A DNA stretch of 64,000 bases from DATCJA01 sp963814955 (lineage in GTDB: Bacteria > Acidobacteriota > Vicinamibacteria > Vicinamibacterales > UBA2999). Position numbers and translations under genes: made by a program. Shown here piece after piece: positions 1 to 7,604 of the stretch. The stretch lies in assembly GCA_963814955.1 (NCBI GenBank), contig CAWFEX010000012.1, positions 186,001 through 250,000 of the forward strand. The letters are read 5' to 3'. How positions within the stretch are numbered: the first letter of the stretch is position 1; the number at the start of each line of letters is the position of its first letter. The notes under the pieces are model-generated. The model saw only the letters and a program-made list of their open reading frames with translations. It was not told the origin of the DNA and did no database searches.

Positions 1-175
1 GAAAGGTCTCGTCCGGCGAAGGGGCGATGGCCTGAATCACCTTGTCGACCCACGCCGGTTCGAGGAAGTGCTGGCCGAAACGCCGGCGCGGGCGTGGACG
101 GTCAGGCCTCGGTGTCGTCGGCAGCCGCTTCGCCCCGCCAGTACCGCTCTTCGATTTCTTCGATCTCTTCCTCAC
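1..175 (-). CDS. rsmA: 16S rRNA dimethyladenosine transferase, N-terminal part (cut by window edge)
   Basis: RsmA/KsgA dimethylates two adjacent adenines near the 3' end of 16S rRNA during 30S assembly. The frame reads RRRFGQHFLEPAWVDKVIQA from about position 97 down to the window edge; the FGQHFL opening is the family hallmark, just before the SAM-binding loop, which lies outside the window. The start is unclear. The only ATG/GTG/TTG I find in frame upstream is GTG at 173-175, which adds a basic Lys/Arg-rich extension and overlaps the zincin gene by 74 bases; a CTG at 122-124 is the alternative. It is the last visible gene of the minus-strand lexA-nth series. Identity is fairly sure, start is not. 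Confidence 0.75.
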   Translation of the reverse strand, partial: MRKRSKKSKSGTGGAKRLPTTPRPDRPRPRRRFGQHFLEPAWVDKVIQAIAPSPDETF

Positions 176-509
176 TGAGGCCAAAATAGTGGCCCACCTC
201 GTGGATTAGCGTCTCGCCAATCACGGCGCGAATCTCATCGACATCTTCGCAGTCTTCCTCAATCGGCCTTTGAAAAATCGTGATGCGATCCGGAAGTACG
301 TTGCCAAACGCCCATGTGCGTTCGGTGAGCGGGGTGCCCTGATAGAGGCCGTATAGCGAATCGGGCGGCTCGATATCCATTTCCTTGAGCAGCTCCAGAC
401 TCGGTTCGGTCTCGACGACGAGCGCGAGGTTCTGTATTTCGCGACGGAAACGTTTCGGAATCAGGGAAACCGCTTCACGAACGAGGCGCTCGAATTCGGC
501 GCGTTCCAT
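102..509 (-). CDS. Small zincin-type metallopeptidase family protein (135 aa)
   Basis: This is a minimal zinc metallopeptidase-like protein of the zincin_1 (formerly DUF1025) type. HEVGH lies at residues 103-107, followed by YFGLSEEE, giving an HExxHxxG...E pattern that can bind zinc and act as a protease. The C-terminus is strongly acidic. There is no signal peptide, so it is probably cytoplasmic. The ATG at 509 gives the usual family length; longer readings in this frame run into shadow sequence of nth. Its start overlaps the end of nth by 35 bases, suggesting translational coupling. The substrate is unknown for the family. Confidence 0.8.
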   Translation of the reverse strand: MERAEFERLVREAVSLIPKRFRREIQNLALVVETEPSLELLKEMDIEPPDSLYGLYQGTPLTERTWAFGNVLPDRITIFQRPIEEDCEDVDEIRAVIGETLIHEVGHYFGLSEEEIEEIEERYWRGEAAADDTEA

Positions 510-1182
510 GTGCCGCTTTGACTTTCGGTCGCCCGGGCAGCCCCTCGGCCGACACGACGCGACGATAGTACTCGCAATCCTTGCGCACCGAGCAGCGGCC
601 GCACAGCGGCTTGGGTCGGCAAATGCGACGGCCGTGCAGGATCTGGACGTCCGATGCCAGCGTCCACATAGCCTTCGGCAGCATCGCGCAAAGCTGCGCC
701 TCGACCTTTTCCGGGCTCTCGGAAGCGGCGATCCCGATCCGGTTCGACACCCGCAGCACGTGACGATCGACCGGCAACCCCGGCACACCAAGCGCGTGAC
801 CGAGCACGACATTGGCGGTCTTCCTGCCGACGCCTGGCAAAGCGGTGAGCTCCTCCATATCTGCCGGAACCTGGCCACCGTGCTGTTCGACCAGTTGCCG
901 CGACATCCCGATCAGCGCTTTTGCTTTCTGGCGGAAAAACCCGGTCGACTGGATAAGAGTTTGGAGCGTGTCCGTCTCGGCGGCGGCGAGCGACGCCGCA
1001 TCGGGGTATCGCGCAAAGAGGGCGGGCGTCACCATGTTGACGCGCTCGTCGGTCGATTGCGCGGACAGGATAGTCGCCGCGAGAAGCTCGAAGGCGTTCC
1101 GATAGTGGAGCTCGGTGTCGGCGTTCGGATGCTGCTTCGCCAGCGTGCGGATGATGCGGCGAACGTCGGCAGAGGATTTCAT
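475..1182 (-). CDS. nth: Endonuclease III
   Basis: This is a base-excision repair DNA glycosylase/AP lyase for oxidised pyrimidines (235 aa). The helix-hairpin-helix LPGVGRKTANVV carries the catalytic Lys at about 121, and the catalytic Asp is in PVDRHVLRVSN at about 139. The C-terminal iron-sulfur cysteines read CRPKPLCGRCSVRKDC, a C-x5-C-x2-C-x5-C spacing, one residue shorter in the first interval than the E. coli C-x6-C. The gene sits 31 bases downstream of the DUF3467 gene and overlaps the zincin gene. Grouping with lexA suggests a DNA-repair neighbourhood. Confidence 0.95.
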   Translation of the reverse strand: MKSSADVRRIIRTLAKQHPNADTELHYRNAFELLAATILSAQSTDERVNMVTPALFARYPDAASLAAAETDTLQTLIQSTGFFRQKAKALIGMSRQLVEQHGGQVPADMEELTALPGVGRKTANVVLGHALGVPGLPVDRHVLRVSNRIGIAASESPEKVEAQLCAMLPKAMWTLASDVQILHGRRICRPKPLCGRCSVRKDCEYYRRVVSAEGLPGRPKVKAAHGTRRIRAPRS

Positions 1183-1213
1183 TTCAGGTCAAAGGTAAGC
1201 CCTTACTTTGAAC

Positions 1214-1537
1214 TTAGTGCACCGGCCCCTTTGTCCATCCGACGTTCGAATACGACTCGGAGAACACGCGCATGTGCTCCTGCAGCGCTGCTACGAGGTT
1301 CGGGATGAATTGGACAGGAACCACCACGCGCGCGCGCACCGGTGCACGCACCACGTGCTGATTCTCGGCCTCGTGCAGCTCCTTCTCCGAGAGCGGCATC
1401 ACCTCGCAGAACGTGAGCGTGAAGTCGAATGGCGTATGCGCAATGGAGCAGAAGTTCGCGTAGATGCGCGGCTCCCCGGCGTCTTCGTCGGGAATGATTG
1501 TGAAATTGATCTGTTTGCGTTCAGGCTGGTCGGACAT
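1214..1537 (-). CDS. DUF3467 domain protein (107 aa)
   Basis: This small cytoplasmic protein matches DUF3467: a beta-rich core with the YANFCSIAHTPFDFTLTFCEV stretch (broken here as YANFCSIAHT then PFDFTLTFCEV) and a C-terminal helix IPNLVAALQEHM. The function of the family is unknown. It lies 10 bases downstream of lexA in the same direction, so it is probably co-transcribed with lexA and nth. Confidence 0.8.
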   Translation of the reverse strand: MSDQPERKQINFTIIPDEDAGEPRIYANFCSIAHTPFDFTLTFCEVMPLSEKELHEAENQHVVRAPVRARVVVPVQFIPNLVAALQEHMRVFSESYSNVGWTKGPVH

Positions 1538-1547
1538 GAGACCAAGC

Positions 1548-2153
1548 TTAATACCTTCTCATCACCCCCACGACGACCCCCTGCACCTGGACCCGGTCAG
1601 CCTCGATGAAAAGCGGCTGCATGGCAGGATTGGCCGGCTGCAGGCGGACCCGACCGTTCTCGCGATAGAACTTCTTCAGGGTGACGTCGAGGCCCCCGAC
1701 GAGCGCAATCACCATCTCGCCGTTGTCGGCGGATTTCCGATCCTCGACGATGACGTAGTCGCCGTCGCGGATCTGCTCATCGATCATGGAGTCGCCCTTG
1801 ACGCGCAGCACGTAGCTGTCGCGCTTGCCGGCGAGCGTTTCAGGTACGGCGATTGTTTCGTTCGAGGCAACTGCCTCGATGGGTGCTCCGGCGGCGACGA
1901 ACCCGAGCAGGGGCAGTTCCACTGCGCGGCTCCCACCGCGCGTCGGCACCAGCTCGACGGATCGGCTGCGGTTCCAGGCGCGGCGGATAAATCCCTTCTC
2001 CTGAAGATTCGTCAGGTGCTTGTGGACCGTGGCGAGCGACGAAAGGTTGAACCGTCGTCCGATTTCCTCGAGGCTCGGCGCGTATCCATGCTGCTGAATG
2101 AATTCGTTCAGGTAATCAAGGATTTCGCGCTGACGTTTCGTGAGCGGAAGCAC
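1548..2153 (-). CDS. lexA: SOS repressor LexA
   Basis: LexA is the SOS-response repressor that self-cleaves when stimulated by RecA filament. The N-terminal winged helix runs over residues 1-65 (PSLEEIGRRFNLSSLATVHKHL). The S24 peptidase domain has the Ala-Gly cleavage site FVAAGAP at 88/89, catalytic Ser at about 122 (KGDSM) and catalytic Lys at about 160 (DVTLKKF). The start is GTG at 2153, giving MLPLTKRQREIL and 201 aa, the normal length; longer ORF readings lack homology. It heads the minus-strand group with DUF3467, nth and the zincin. A good promoter and a repeated dyad lie upstream, consistent with autoregulation. Confidence 0.95.
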   Translation of the reverse strand: MLPLTKRQREILDYLNEFIQQHGYAPSLEEIGRRFNLSSLATVHKHLTNLQEKGFIRRAWNRSRSVELVPTRGGSRAVELPLLGFVAAGAPIEAVASNETIAVPETLAGKRDSYVLRVKGDSMIDEQIRDGDYVIVEDRKSADNGEMVIALVGGLDVTLKKFYRENGRVRLQPANPAMQPLFIEADRVQVQGVVVGVMRRY

Positions 2154-2240
2154 GGCATACCTCCATGACAAAGCCACGGAGCCACCGCGGCGTCCCCGCG
2201 CCTCGATAGCGACTCCGGCGAATCTTGGCTGAGGTGGGCG

Positions 2241-2269
2241 ACTATATGCGAATAGAAGGCGAAGATCAA
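2241..2269 (-). promoter_or_regulatory. Predicted lexA promoter
   Basis: On the minus strand there is TTGATC (2269-2264), a 17-base spacer and TATAGT (2246-2241). This is a close match to a sigma-70-type promoter, placing the transcription start near 2234, about 80 bases before the lexA start. A dyad element lies 3 bp upstream of the -35 box. Confidence 0.65.
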
Positions 2270-2271
2270 GG

Positions 2272-2300
2272 GAGTCGTATGACTCGACGGATATAGGGAG
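2272..2300. promoter_or_regulatory. Candidate LexA operator, copy 1
   Basis: GAGTC-GTAT-GACTC is a perfect 5-bp-arm dyad, continuing as GACGGATATAG. Together with copy 2 it forms a direct repeat in which 22 of 27 positions agree (2274-2300 against 2337-2363). It abuts the lexA -35 box. It is not the E. coli CTGT-N8-ACAG box, so assignment to LexA rests on position only. Confidence 0.5.
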
Positions 2301-2335
2301 ATTGGGAAGGGGTGTTGCAATGCGACGGCTATGAA

Positions 2336-2363
2336 CGTCGTATGACGGGACCGATATAGAGGG
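2336..2363. promoter_or_regulatory. Candidate LexA operator, copy 2
   Basis: CGTC-GTAT-GACG followed by GGACCGATATAG. It begins exactly 63 bp (six helical turns) from copy 1. The outer arm pair changes from A:T in copy 1 to C:G here, so the dyad is preserved by a compensating change. It overlaps the expected -35 region of the plus-strand gene at 2402. Confidence 0.5.
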
Positions 2364-2366
2364 TGC

Positions 2367-2372
2367 TACACT
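2367..2372 (+). promoter_or_regulatory. Candidate -10 element (TACACT) for the secreted-protein gene
   Basis: TACACT lies five bases before an in-frame ATG (2378) and 29 bases before the preferred ATG (2402), which has AGAGGGG just upstream. This fits a short leader carrying a ribosome binding site. The -35 region would fall inside operator copy 2. Confidence 0.4.
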
Positions 2373-2401
2373 CGAAAATGACGCCGCCACAGAGGGGTTC
2401 C

Positions 2402-3001
2402 ATGCACCATAACCTCCGCCGGATTGCCGCGACGATTCTTACGATTGCGGCCCTTGTTTCGCTCGAGGCAGCGACCGTGACCCGCCAGAACGCAGAAGCG
2501 TTCGCCCAGAAGGTCGCCCAGATTCGTCGGCAGAGCGAGGTGGGTAGCCGCGCCGCGCGTCGGACCCCACTCACCCAGGACGAGTTGAATTCCTGGCTTG
2601 CCTATCAGTCGCAGCCGCACCTGCCGAACGGCGTCAGCGCTCCCGAAGTCACCATCGTCGGCCAGGGGCGCGTATCAGGAAACGCCGTTGTCGACCTGGA
2701 AACGATCGCGAAGCGACGGTCGTCGGGCGGCAGTCTGGACCCGTGGAGCCTGGTAGGGGGCCGTGTTCCAGTGACGGTTACCGGCATTCTGCATACTCGC
2801 GATGGCATGGGCCGCTTCGAGGTGCAGTCGGCCGAAATCTCCGGCTTGCCGGTGCCGCCCGCGTTCCTGCAGGAGCTGCTCAGTTATTACTCGCGAAGCC
2901 CCGAACGGCCGCAGGGTGTCCGTCTGGACGACACGTTCTCGCTGCCCGCCAACATCCGCCAGATTGAGGTTGGGCAGGGGCAGGCCGTGGTGGTGCAGTA
3001 G
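2402..3001 (+). CDS. Secreted protein of unknown function (199 aa)
   Basis: Residues 1-25 form a signal peptide: basic MHHNLRR, then a hydrophobic IAATILTIAALVSL core. The mature part is mixed alpha/beta with no motif I recognise. ATG 2402 was chosen because AGAGGGG lies six bases upstream; an in-frame ATG at 2378 and GTG at 2363 would spoil the signal peptide. It is divergent from lexA, with a lexA-type dyad over its promoter, so damage-dependent expression is possible but unproven. Confidence 0.7.
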   Translation: MHHNLRRIAATILTIAALVSLEAATVTRQNAEAFAQKVAQIRRQSEVGSRAARRTPLTQDELNSWLAYQSQPHLPNGVSAPEVTIVGQGRVSGNAVVDLETIAKRRSSGGSLDPWSLVGGRVPVTVTGILHTRDGMGRFEVQSAEISGLPVPPAFLQELLSYYSRSPERPQGVRLDDTFSLPANIRQIEVGQGQAVVVQ

Positions 3002-3013
3002 CGGGGCGCCTGA

Positions 3014-3157
3014 CAAGTCACAAGTCACAAGTCACAAGTCACAAGTCACAAGTCACAAGTCCGAAGTCACAAATCGCCAATCGCCAATTACCAATCACAT
3101 TTCACAAATCACCCTTGTGACTTGGGCCTTGTGACTTGAGCCTTGTGACTTGAGCCC
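3014..3157. repeat. CAAGTCA heptamer array with inverted arm
   Basis: Six perfect CAAGTCA units (3014-3055) are followed by decayed heptamers to about 3111, then by three 14-base units built on CTTGTGACTTG, the reverse complement of the left array. The whole can fold into a long hairpin. A related array lies at 57101-57184. The right arm runs into the start of recG. Confidence 0.85.
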
Positions 3158-5243
3158 CTTGCCTGTTGACCTCGCAACTCCGCTGCAATTCCTGAAAGGC
3201 GTGGGGCCGCGAAAGGCCGCCGACCTCAAGCGCGCCGGTCTTGTCAGCGTCGAAGACCTGTTCTACCGCCTGCCGTTCCGCTACGAAGACCGCAGCCGCA
3301 TGCAGCCAATCGCGTCGCTGCGACCGGGCGCGCGCGCCGCCGTGCTCGGCGAGATCAAGAGCGCCCGACTGGCGATTACGCGGCGGCGGGGGTTCAAGAT
3401 TTTCAACGCGGTCGTCAGCGACGGCAGCGGGGCCATTCGCTGTACGTGGATGAATCAGCCTTTTCTCGCCGACATCCTCCAGCCCCACCTTTCGGTCGTC
3501 ATCTTCGGCGACGTGAGACTCGATTCCACCGGCCTTCACTTTCTCAACCCCGAGTACGAAATCGTCACCGATGACATGGCGGGCGTCCATACAGGACGGA
3601 TCGTCCCGTTCTACGAAAAAACAGGCACCGTGACGCCCAACATGCAGCGCAAGCTCGTGAGGTACGCGCTCGACCAGGTGCCGGCGGCTGTTCCGGACAT
3701 TCTGCCGGCCCCGGTCCGCGATCGCCTGCATCTTGTGCCCAGGCGCGAGGCGATCGAACAATCGCACTTTCCGTCGAGCGACGCCTCGCTCGACGAACTG
3801 AACGCCTTTCGTACGCCGGCACAACGGCGGCTGATCTTCGAGGAATTCTTTCTCTATCAGATCGGACATGCCTGGCGGCGTCACGCGGCGAGCAGCGAAT
3901 TCAAACCCTTCGTCGCGAAAGTAGACGAGCGGATCCGCGCCGCCGCGGCGAAGATTCTGCCGTTCAAGCTCACCGCCGGGCAGCGTCAGGCGATCAAGGA
4001 GATTGTGGAAGACATGCAGCAGCCACAGCCGATGAACCGGCTGCTGCAGGGCGATGTCGGCGCCGGTAAGACCATCGTTGCGCTTCTTGCCGCGCTCGTC
4101 GCGATGGAGAACGGACTGCAGGTCGCGTTCATGGCGCCTACCGAAATTCTTGCGGCGCAGCATTACACGACCATCGTGAGGCTGCTCTCACAATCGCGCT
4201 TCCGTGTAGACCTGCTGACCGGCAGCACGCCGGGTCTGAAGAAGCACACCCTTCATGCCCACATCGAGCGTGGCACCACGAATCTGGTCGTGGGGACCCA
4301 CGCCCTCGTTCAGGAGAACACCCGGTTCCACAAGCTCGGCCTCGTTGTCATCGACGAGCAGCATCGCTTTGGCGTGGAGCAGCGGGCCGCGCTCCGCGCG
4401 AAGGGCCTGAGGCCGGATGTGCTGCTGATGACGGCGACGCCGATTCCGCGCACGCTCGCCCTCACCGACTATAGCGAGCTCGATGTGTCGAAGATTCCGG
4501 ACCTGCCTCCTGGCCGTACGCCAGTGCGTACGTGGGTGAAGCCGGAGTCGCGTAGAGATGAGATCTATCAGCTCTTGCGGGATGAGCTGGATCGGGGACG
4601 CCAGGCATATGTGATCTATCCACTCGTCGAGGGATCGGAAAAGATCGATCTCAAATCGGCCACCGAGATGGCCGATCACCTGCAGTCGGAGATCTTTCCT
4701 GCGTATCGGATTGCGCTCCTTCACGGCCGGATGAAAGCCGACGCCAAAGAGCGGGTCATGCAGGCGTTTGCCTCGGGCCAGATTCACATCCTTGTGTCGA
4801 CCACGGTGGTCGAGGTGGGCGTGGACGTGCCGAACGCGTCAGTCATGGTGGTGGAACATGCCGAACGGTTCGGCCTGTCCCAGCTTCACCAGCTGCGTGG
4901 CCGAGTAGGCCGCGGACCCTGGGAATCGCATTGCATCCTCTTGTATCAATCGCCATGGACAGACGAAGCGCGCGAGCGGCTGCGCGCCCTGGCGACGATC
5001 ACCGACGGGTTTGCGATTGCCGAGAAGGACCTCGAGCTGCGCGGTCCCGGGGATTTCTTCGGCACGCGTCAGTCCGGTCTGCCGACGCTGCGCACAGGAG
5101 ATGTCGTCCGCGATCGCGACATCATGGAAGACGCTCATCGGGAAGCGCGACGGCTGGTGGGCGAAGGCGGCCTTACGGGCGATTTGCTCCAGTTCGTTCA
5201 GCAGCGTTGGGAGCAGCAATTCGGCCTGGTTGAAGTGGGATAG
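3150..5243 (+). CDS. recG: ATP-dependent DNA helicase RecG
   Basis: RecG regresses stalled replication forks and branch-migrates Holliday junctions. The protein is 697 aa, the normal length. The N-terminal wedge/OB region includes PLQFLKGVGPRKAADL. The helicase core has Walker A GDVGAGKT (about 301-308), DEQHRFGVEQR (about 400), TATPIPRTLALT and the late QLRGRVGRGPWES motif. The start is uncertain: TTG 3150 or TTG 3159, both inside the inverted arm of the upstream repeat, with no clear ribosome binding site. rsmD follows 68 bases later. Confidence 0.95.
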   Translation: MSPLPVDLATPLQFLKGVGPRKAADLKRAGLVSVEDLFYRLPFRYEDRSRMQPIASLRPGARAAVLGEIKSARLAITRRRGFKIFNAVVSDGSGAIRCTWMNQPFLADILQPHLSVVIFGDVRLDSTGLHFLNPEYEIVTDDMAGVHTGRIVPFYEKTGTVTPNMQRKLVRYALDQVPAAVPDILPAPVRDRLHLVPRREAIEQSHFPSSDASLDELNAFRTPAQRRLIFEEFFLYQIGHAWRRHAASSEFKPFVAKVDERIRAAAAKILPFKLTAGQRQAIKEIVEDMQQPQPMNRLLQGDVGAGKTIVALLAALVAMENGLQVAFMAPTEILAAQHYTTIVRLLSQSRFRVDLLTGSTPGLKKHTLHAHIERGTTNLVVGTHALVQENTRFHKLGLVVIDEQHRFGVEQRAALRAKGLRPDVLLMTATPIPRTLALTDYSELDVSKIPDLPPGRTPVRTWVKPESRRDEIYQLLRDELDRGRQAYVIYPLVEGSEKIDLKSATEMADHLQSEIFPAYRIALLHGRMKADAKERVMQAFASGQIHILVSTTVVEVGVDVPNASVMVVEHAERFGLSQLHQLRGRVGRGPWESHCILLYQSPWTDEARERLRALATITDGFAIAEKDLELRGPGDFFGTRQSGLPTLRTGDVVRDRDIMEDAHREARRLVGEGGLTGDLLQFVQQRWEQQFGLVEVG

Positions 5244-5311
5244 AAGGTACCCGGACGTCTAGGGTGGTGCTGGGTGCGAGAGCAGGTGTCTCGAATCTTC
5301 GGGAGTTGGAC

Positions 5312-5860
5312 GTGCGTGTGATCGCCGGAGACTTCAAGGGGCGCCGGCTCAAGACGCCATCTTGGGAGGGTGTCCGGCCGACCTCCGACAAGCTGCGCGA
5401 AACGCTGTTCAACATCCTGCGGTCGCATGTCGACGGCGCACGGGTGCTCGATGGTTTTGCCGGTACGGGTGCGCTGGGCATTGAAGCACTCAGTCGCGGT
5501 GCGGCGCATGTCACCTTCGTCGAGCAGGATCGCCGCGCGGTCGCGCTGATCAGGGAGAACCTGACGCTCTGCGGCGTGCAGCAAGGCTATACTATCGAGT
5601 GTGGCGATGCCGCGTCAGTGTTGCGGCGTCTGCCTCACGATAAGCAGTTCGACCTGGTTCTGCTGGATCCCCCGTACGACGCTGACCCCGGTGCGGTCCT
5701 GCAATCACTGGAAGCTGCCGCCGATCTGATGAACGCCGACGGTCTCCTGGTGCTCGAGCGGGCCCGGCGGCGCGAGGCCGAAGTGCCAGCCCTGCTGCTG
5801 CGCGTTCGCGACGTCGTGTCCGGAGACAGCGCACTGACATTGATGAGGGTGCGACGATGA
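5312..5860 (+). CDS. rsmD: 16S rRNA (guanine966-N2)-methyltransferase RsmD
   Basis: RsmD is a SAM-dependent methyltransferase that modifies G966 of 16S rRNA in the 30S subunit (182 aa). It opens with MRVIAGDFKGRRLKTP and has the SAM motif VLDGFAGTGALGIEALSRGA and the catalytic DPPY motif in LVLLDPPYDAD. The start is GTG 5312, with GGGAG six bases upstream; the longer reading from 5264 adds a non-homologous leader. The stop overlaps the coaD start in ATGA, a very common rsmD-coaD pairing. Confidence 0.93.
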   Translation: MRVIAGDFKGRRLKTPSWEGVRPTSDKLRETLFNILRSHVDGARVLDGFAGTGALGIEALSRGAAHVTFVEQDRRAVALIRENLTLCGVQQGYTIECGDAASVLRRLPHDKQFDLVLLDPPYDADPGAVLQSLEAAADLMNADGLLVLERARRREAEVPALLLRVRDVVSGDSALTLMRVRR

Positions 5861-6372
5861 CCCCTGCCGGCCCCCCAAACGGCCGCCTTGCAGTCTTTCC
5901 CGGCTCGTTCGATCCGCTGACGAACGGTCACGTCGACATCATTCTGCGCAGCACGCACCTGTTCGAACGGATTCTCGTGGCGGTTCTCGTGAACACGGAG
6001 AAGAAGCCGCTGTTTACGGCTGATGAACGGGTGTCGATAGTGCGGGAGGTTTTTCGCGAGTACTCGAACGTCGAGGTGGATACGTTCGACGGATTGCTCG
6101 TCGAATACGCGAGAGAACGGCGCGCAAGCGCGATCATCCGGGGTCTCCGCGCCGTGTCGGACTTCGAGTACCAGTTCCAGATGGCGCTGATGAACCGGCA
6201 TCTCGAGCCGAAGCTCGAGACGGTGTTCATGATGCCGGCAGAACAGTACACGTATTTGAGCTCACGGCTGATCAAGGAAGTGTTTCAGCTGGGTGGCGAA
6301 GTGCATGGGTTGGTGCCCCCGGCTGTCGAGCGTTGGCTCCGCGCCAAACAGGGCGCGGGAGTCAGGAGTTAG
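5857..6372 (+). CDS. coaD: Phosphopantetheine adenylyltransferase
   Basis: CoaD transfers AMP from ATP to 4'-phosphopantetheine, the penultimate step of coenzyme A synthesis. The nucleotidyltransferase motif is FPGSFDPLTNGHVDII, with TNGH near residue 24. The later signature EQYTYLSSRLIKEVFQLGG matches the family. Length is 171 aa, slightly longer than usual at both ends. It is translationally coupled to rsmD by a four-base overlap. Confidence 0.95.
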   Translation: MTPAGPPNGRLAVFPGSFDPLTNGHVDIILRSTHLFERILVAVLVNTEKKPLFTADERVSIVREVFREYSNVEVDTFDGLLVEYARERRASAIIRGLRAVSDFEYQFQMALMNRHLEPKLETVFMMPAEQYTYLSSRLIKEVFQLGGEVHGLVPPAVERWLRAKQGAGVRS

Positions 6373-6407
6373 GGGCGACCGCAATCGGGCAAGATCAGGG
6401 GGAAAGC

Positions 6408-7604
6408 ATGTTCGCACAGCGTCTCGCGAAGGTTTCGGGATCGGCCACTCTCAAGGCGGCCGCGGAGGCAGAGCGGCTTCGTCGCGCGGGATTCAACGTC
6501 GTTGACTTCACCGCGGGAGAGCCGGATTTTCCAACACCAGAACACGCGAAGGCAGCGGGGAAGGCCGCCATCGACGCGAACTTTACCCGCTACACGGCAG
6601 TCGCTGGCATTCCGGAACTGCGGGAAGCGGTTGCCTCACGCTACAAGCGCGACTACGGCATCGACATCACCCCGGCAGAGGTCCTCCTGACTGCCGGCGG
6701 TAAACAGGCGCTCTTCAACACCGCCCTGGCTTTGTACGATCCTGGGGACGAGGTCATCACTCATGCTCCGTATTGGCCCACCATTCCGGAGCAGGTGAAG
6801 CTCGTAGGCGCCATCCCTGTCATCGTGCAGACAAAGGCGGACGATGGTTTTACGGTACAGCCGGAGGCCGTGGTCGCCGCCATCACCCCGCGGACCAAGG
6901 CCATCATCATCAACTCCCCCTGCAACCCTACGGGGGGGCTGGTTGACGAAGCGATGCTGACGCCGATCGTCGAAGCCGCGGCGAAGCGCGGCATCTGGAT
7001 TGTCGTGGACCTCTGCTACGAGCAGTTGATTTATGAGGAGGTGGCGCACAAGCTGCCGAAGGTGCTGTTCGATCGCCACCGCGATCGCACGGTCATCGCA
7101 GGCTCGGCCTCGAAGTCGTATGCCATGACCGGGTGGCGCTGCGGCTGGACGATCGCGCCGAAGGAGCTGACCTCTGCTTTCAACACGATTCAGGGTCAGA
7201 CGACGTCGAACATCACGTCGATTACCCAGAAGGCGGCGCTCGCCGCGATATCGGGACCGCAGGACGACGTCTCGTTCATGCTCAACGAATATCGCAGACG
7301 GCGCGACAACATCCACAGTTGGCTCACGGCGCATCCGGCAATTCGGTGTGTGAAGCCGAAGGGCGCGTTCTATCTGTTTCCGGACATATCGGGACTGCTG
7401 GCGCCGGACGGACTGAGAACGTCAGCGGACTTCGCCCAGGCGCTGCTCGAGAAGGAACACGTCGCCGTGACCGCCGGTGAGGGGTTCGATGCGCCGGGTT
7501 ACTTGCGTATTTCGTACGCCACCTCGATGGAGCAGTTGCGCGAGGGTGCCGACCGGATTCTCCGTTTCGCCGAGTCGCTGCAGCCGGCGAAGGCGAGTGC
7601 TTAG
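6408..7604 (+). CDS. Class I/II PLP-dependent aminotransferase (aspartate-type)
   Basis: This is a 398-aa fold-type I aminotransferase, most like the bacterial AspC/AatA Ib subgroup that moves amino groups between aspartate (or an aromatic/prephenate substrate) and 2-oxoglutarate. The PLP lysine is in GSASKSYAMTGWRCG (about residue 236). NSPCNPTGG and the C-terminal PGYLRISYATS arginine region are also present. ATG 6408 follows CAGGGGGA; the ORF extends upstream without homology. Its stop overlaps the next gene's GTG by eight bases. Substrate cannot be fixed from sequence alone. Confidence 0.88.
   Translation: MFAQRLAKVSGSATLKAAAEAERLRRAGFNVVDFTAGEPDFPTPEHAKAAGKAAIDANFTRYTAVAGIPELREAVASRYKRDYGIDITPAEVLLTAGGKQALFNTALALYDPGDEVITHAPYWPTIPEQVKLVGAIPVIVQTKADDGFTVQPEAVVAAITPRTKAIIINSPCNPTGGLVDEAMLTPIVEAAAKRGIWIVVDLCYEQLIYEEVAHKLPKVLFDRHRDRTVIAGSASKSYAMTGWRCGWTIAPKELTSAFNTIQGQTTSNITSITQKAALAAISGPQDDVSFMLNEYRRRRDNIHSWLTAHPAIRCVKPKGAFYLFPDISGLLAPDGLRTSADFAQALLEKEHVAVTAGEGFDAPGYLRISYATSMEQLREGADRILRFAESLQPAKASA

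Noticed and set aside
3014..3111. Possible CRISPR array (regular CAAGTCA units)
   Set aside because: Units are seven bases with no spacers and no cas genes; it is a tandem repeat with an inverted arm.
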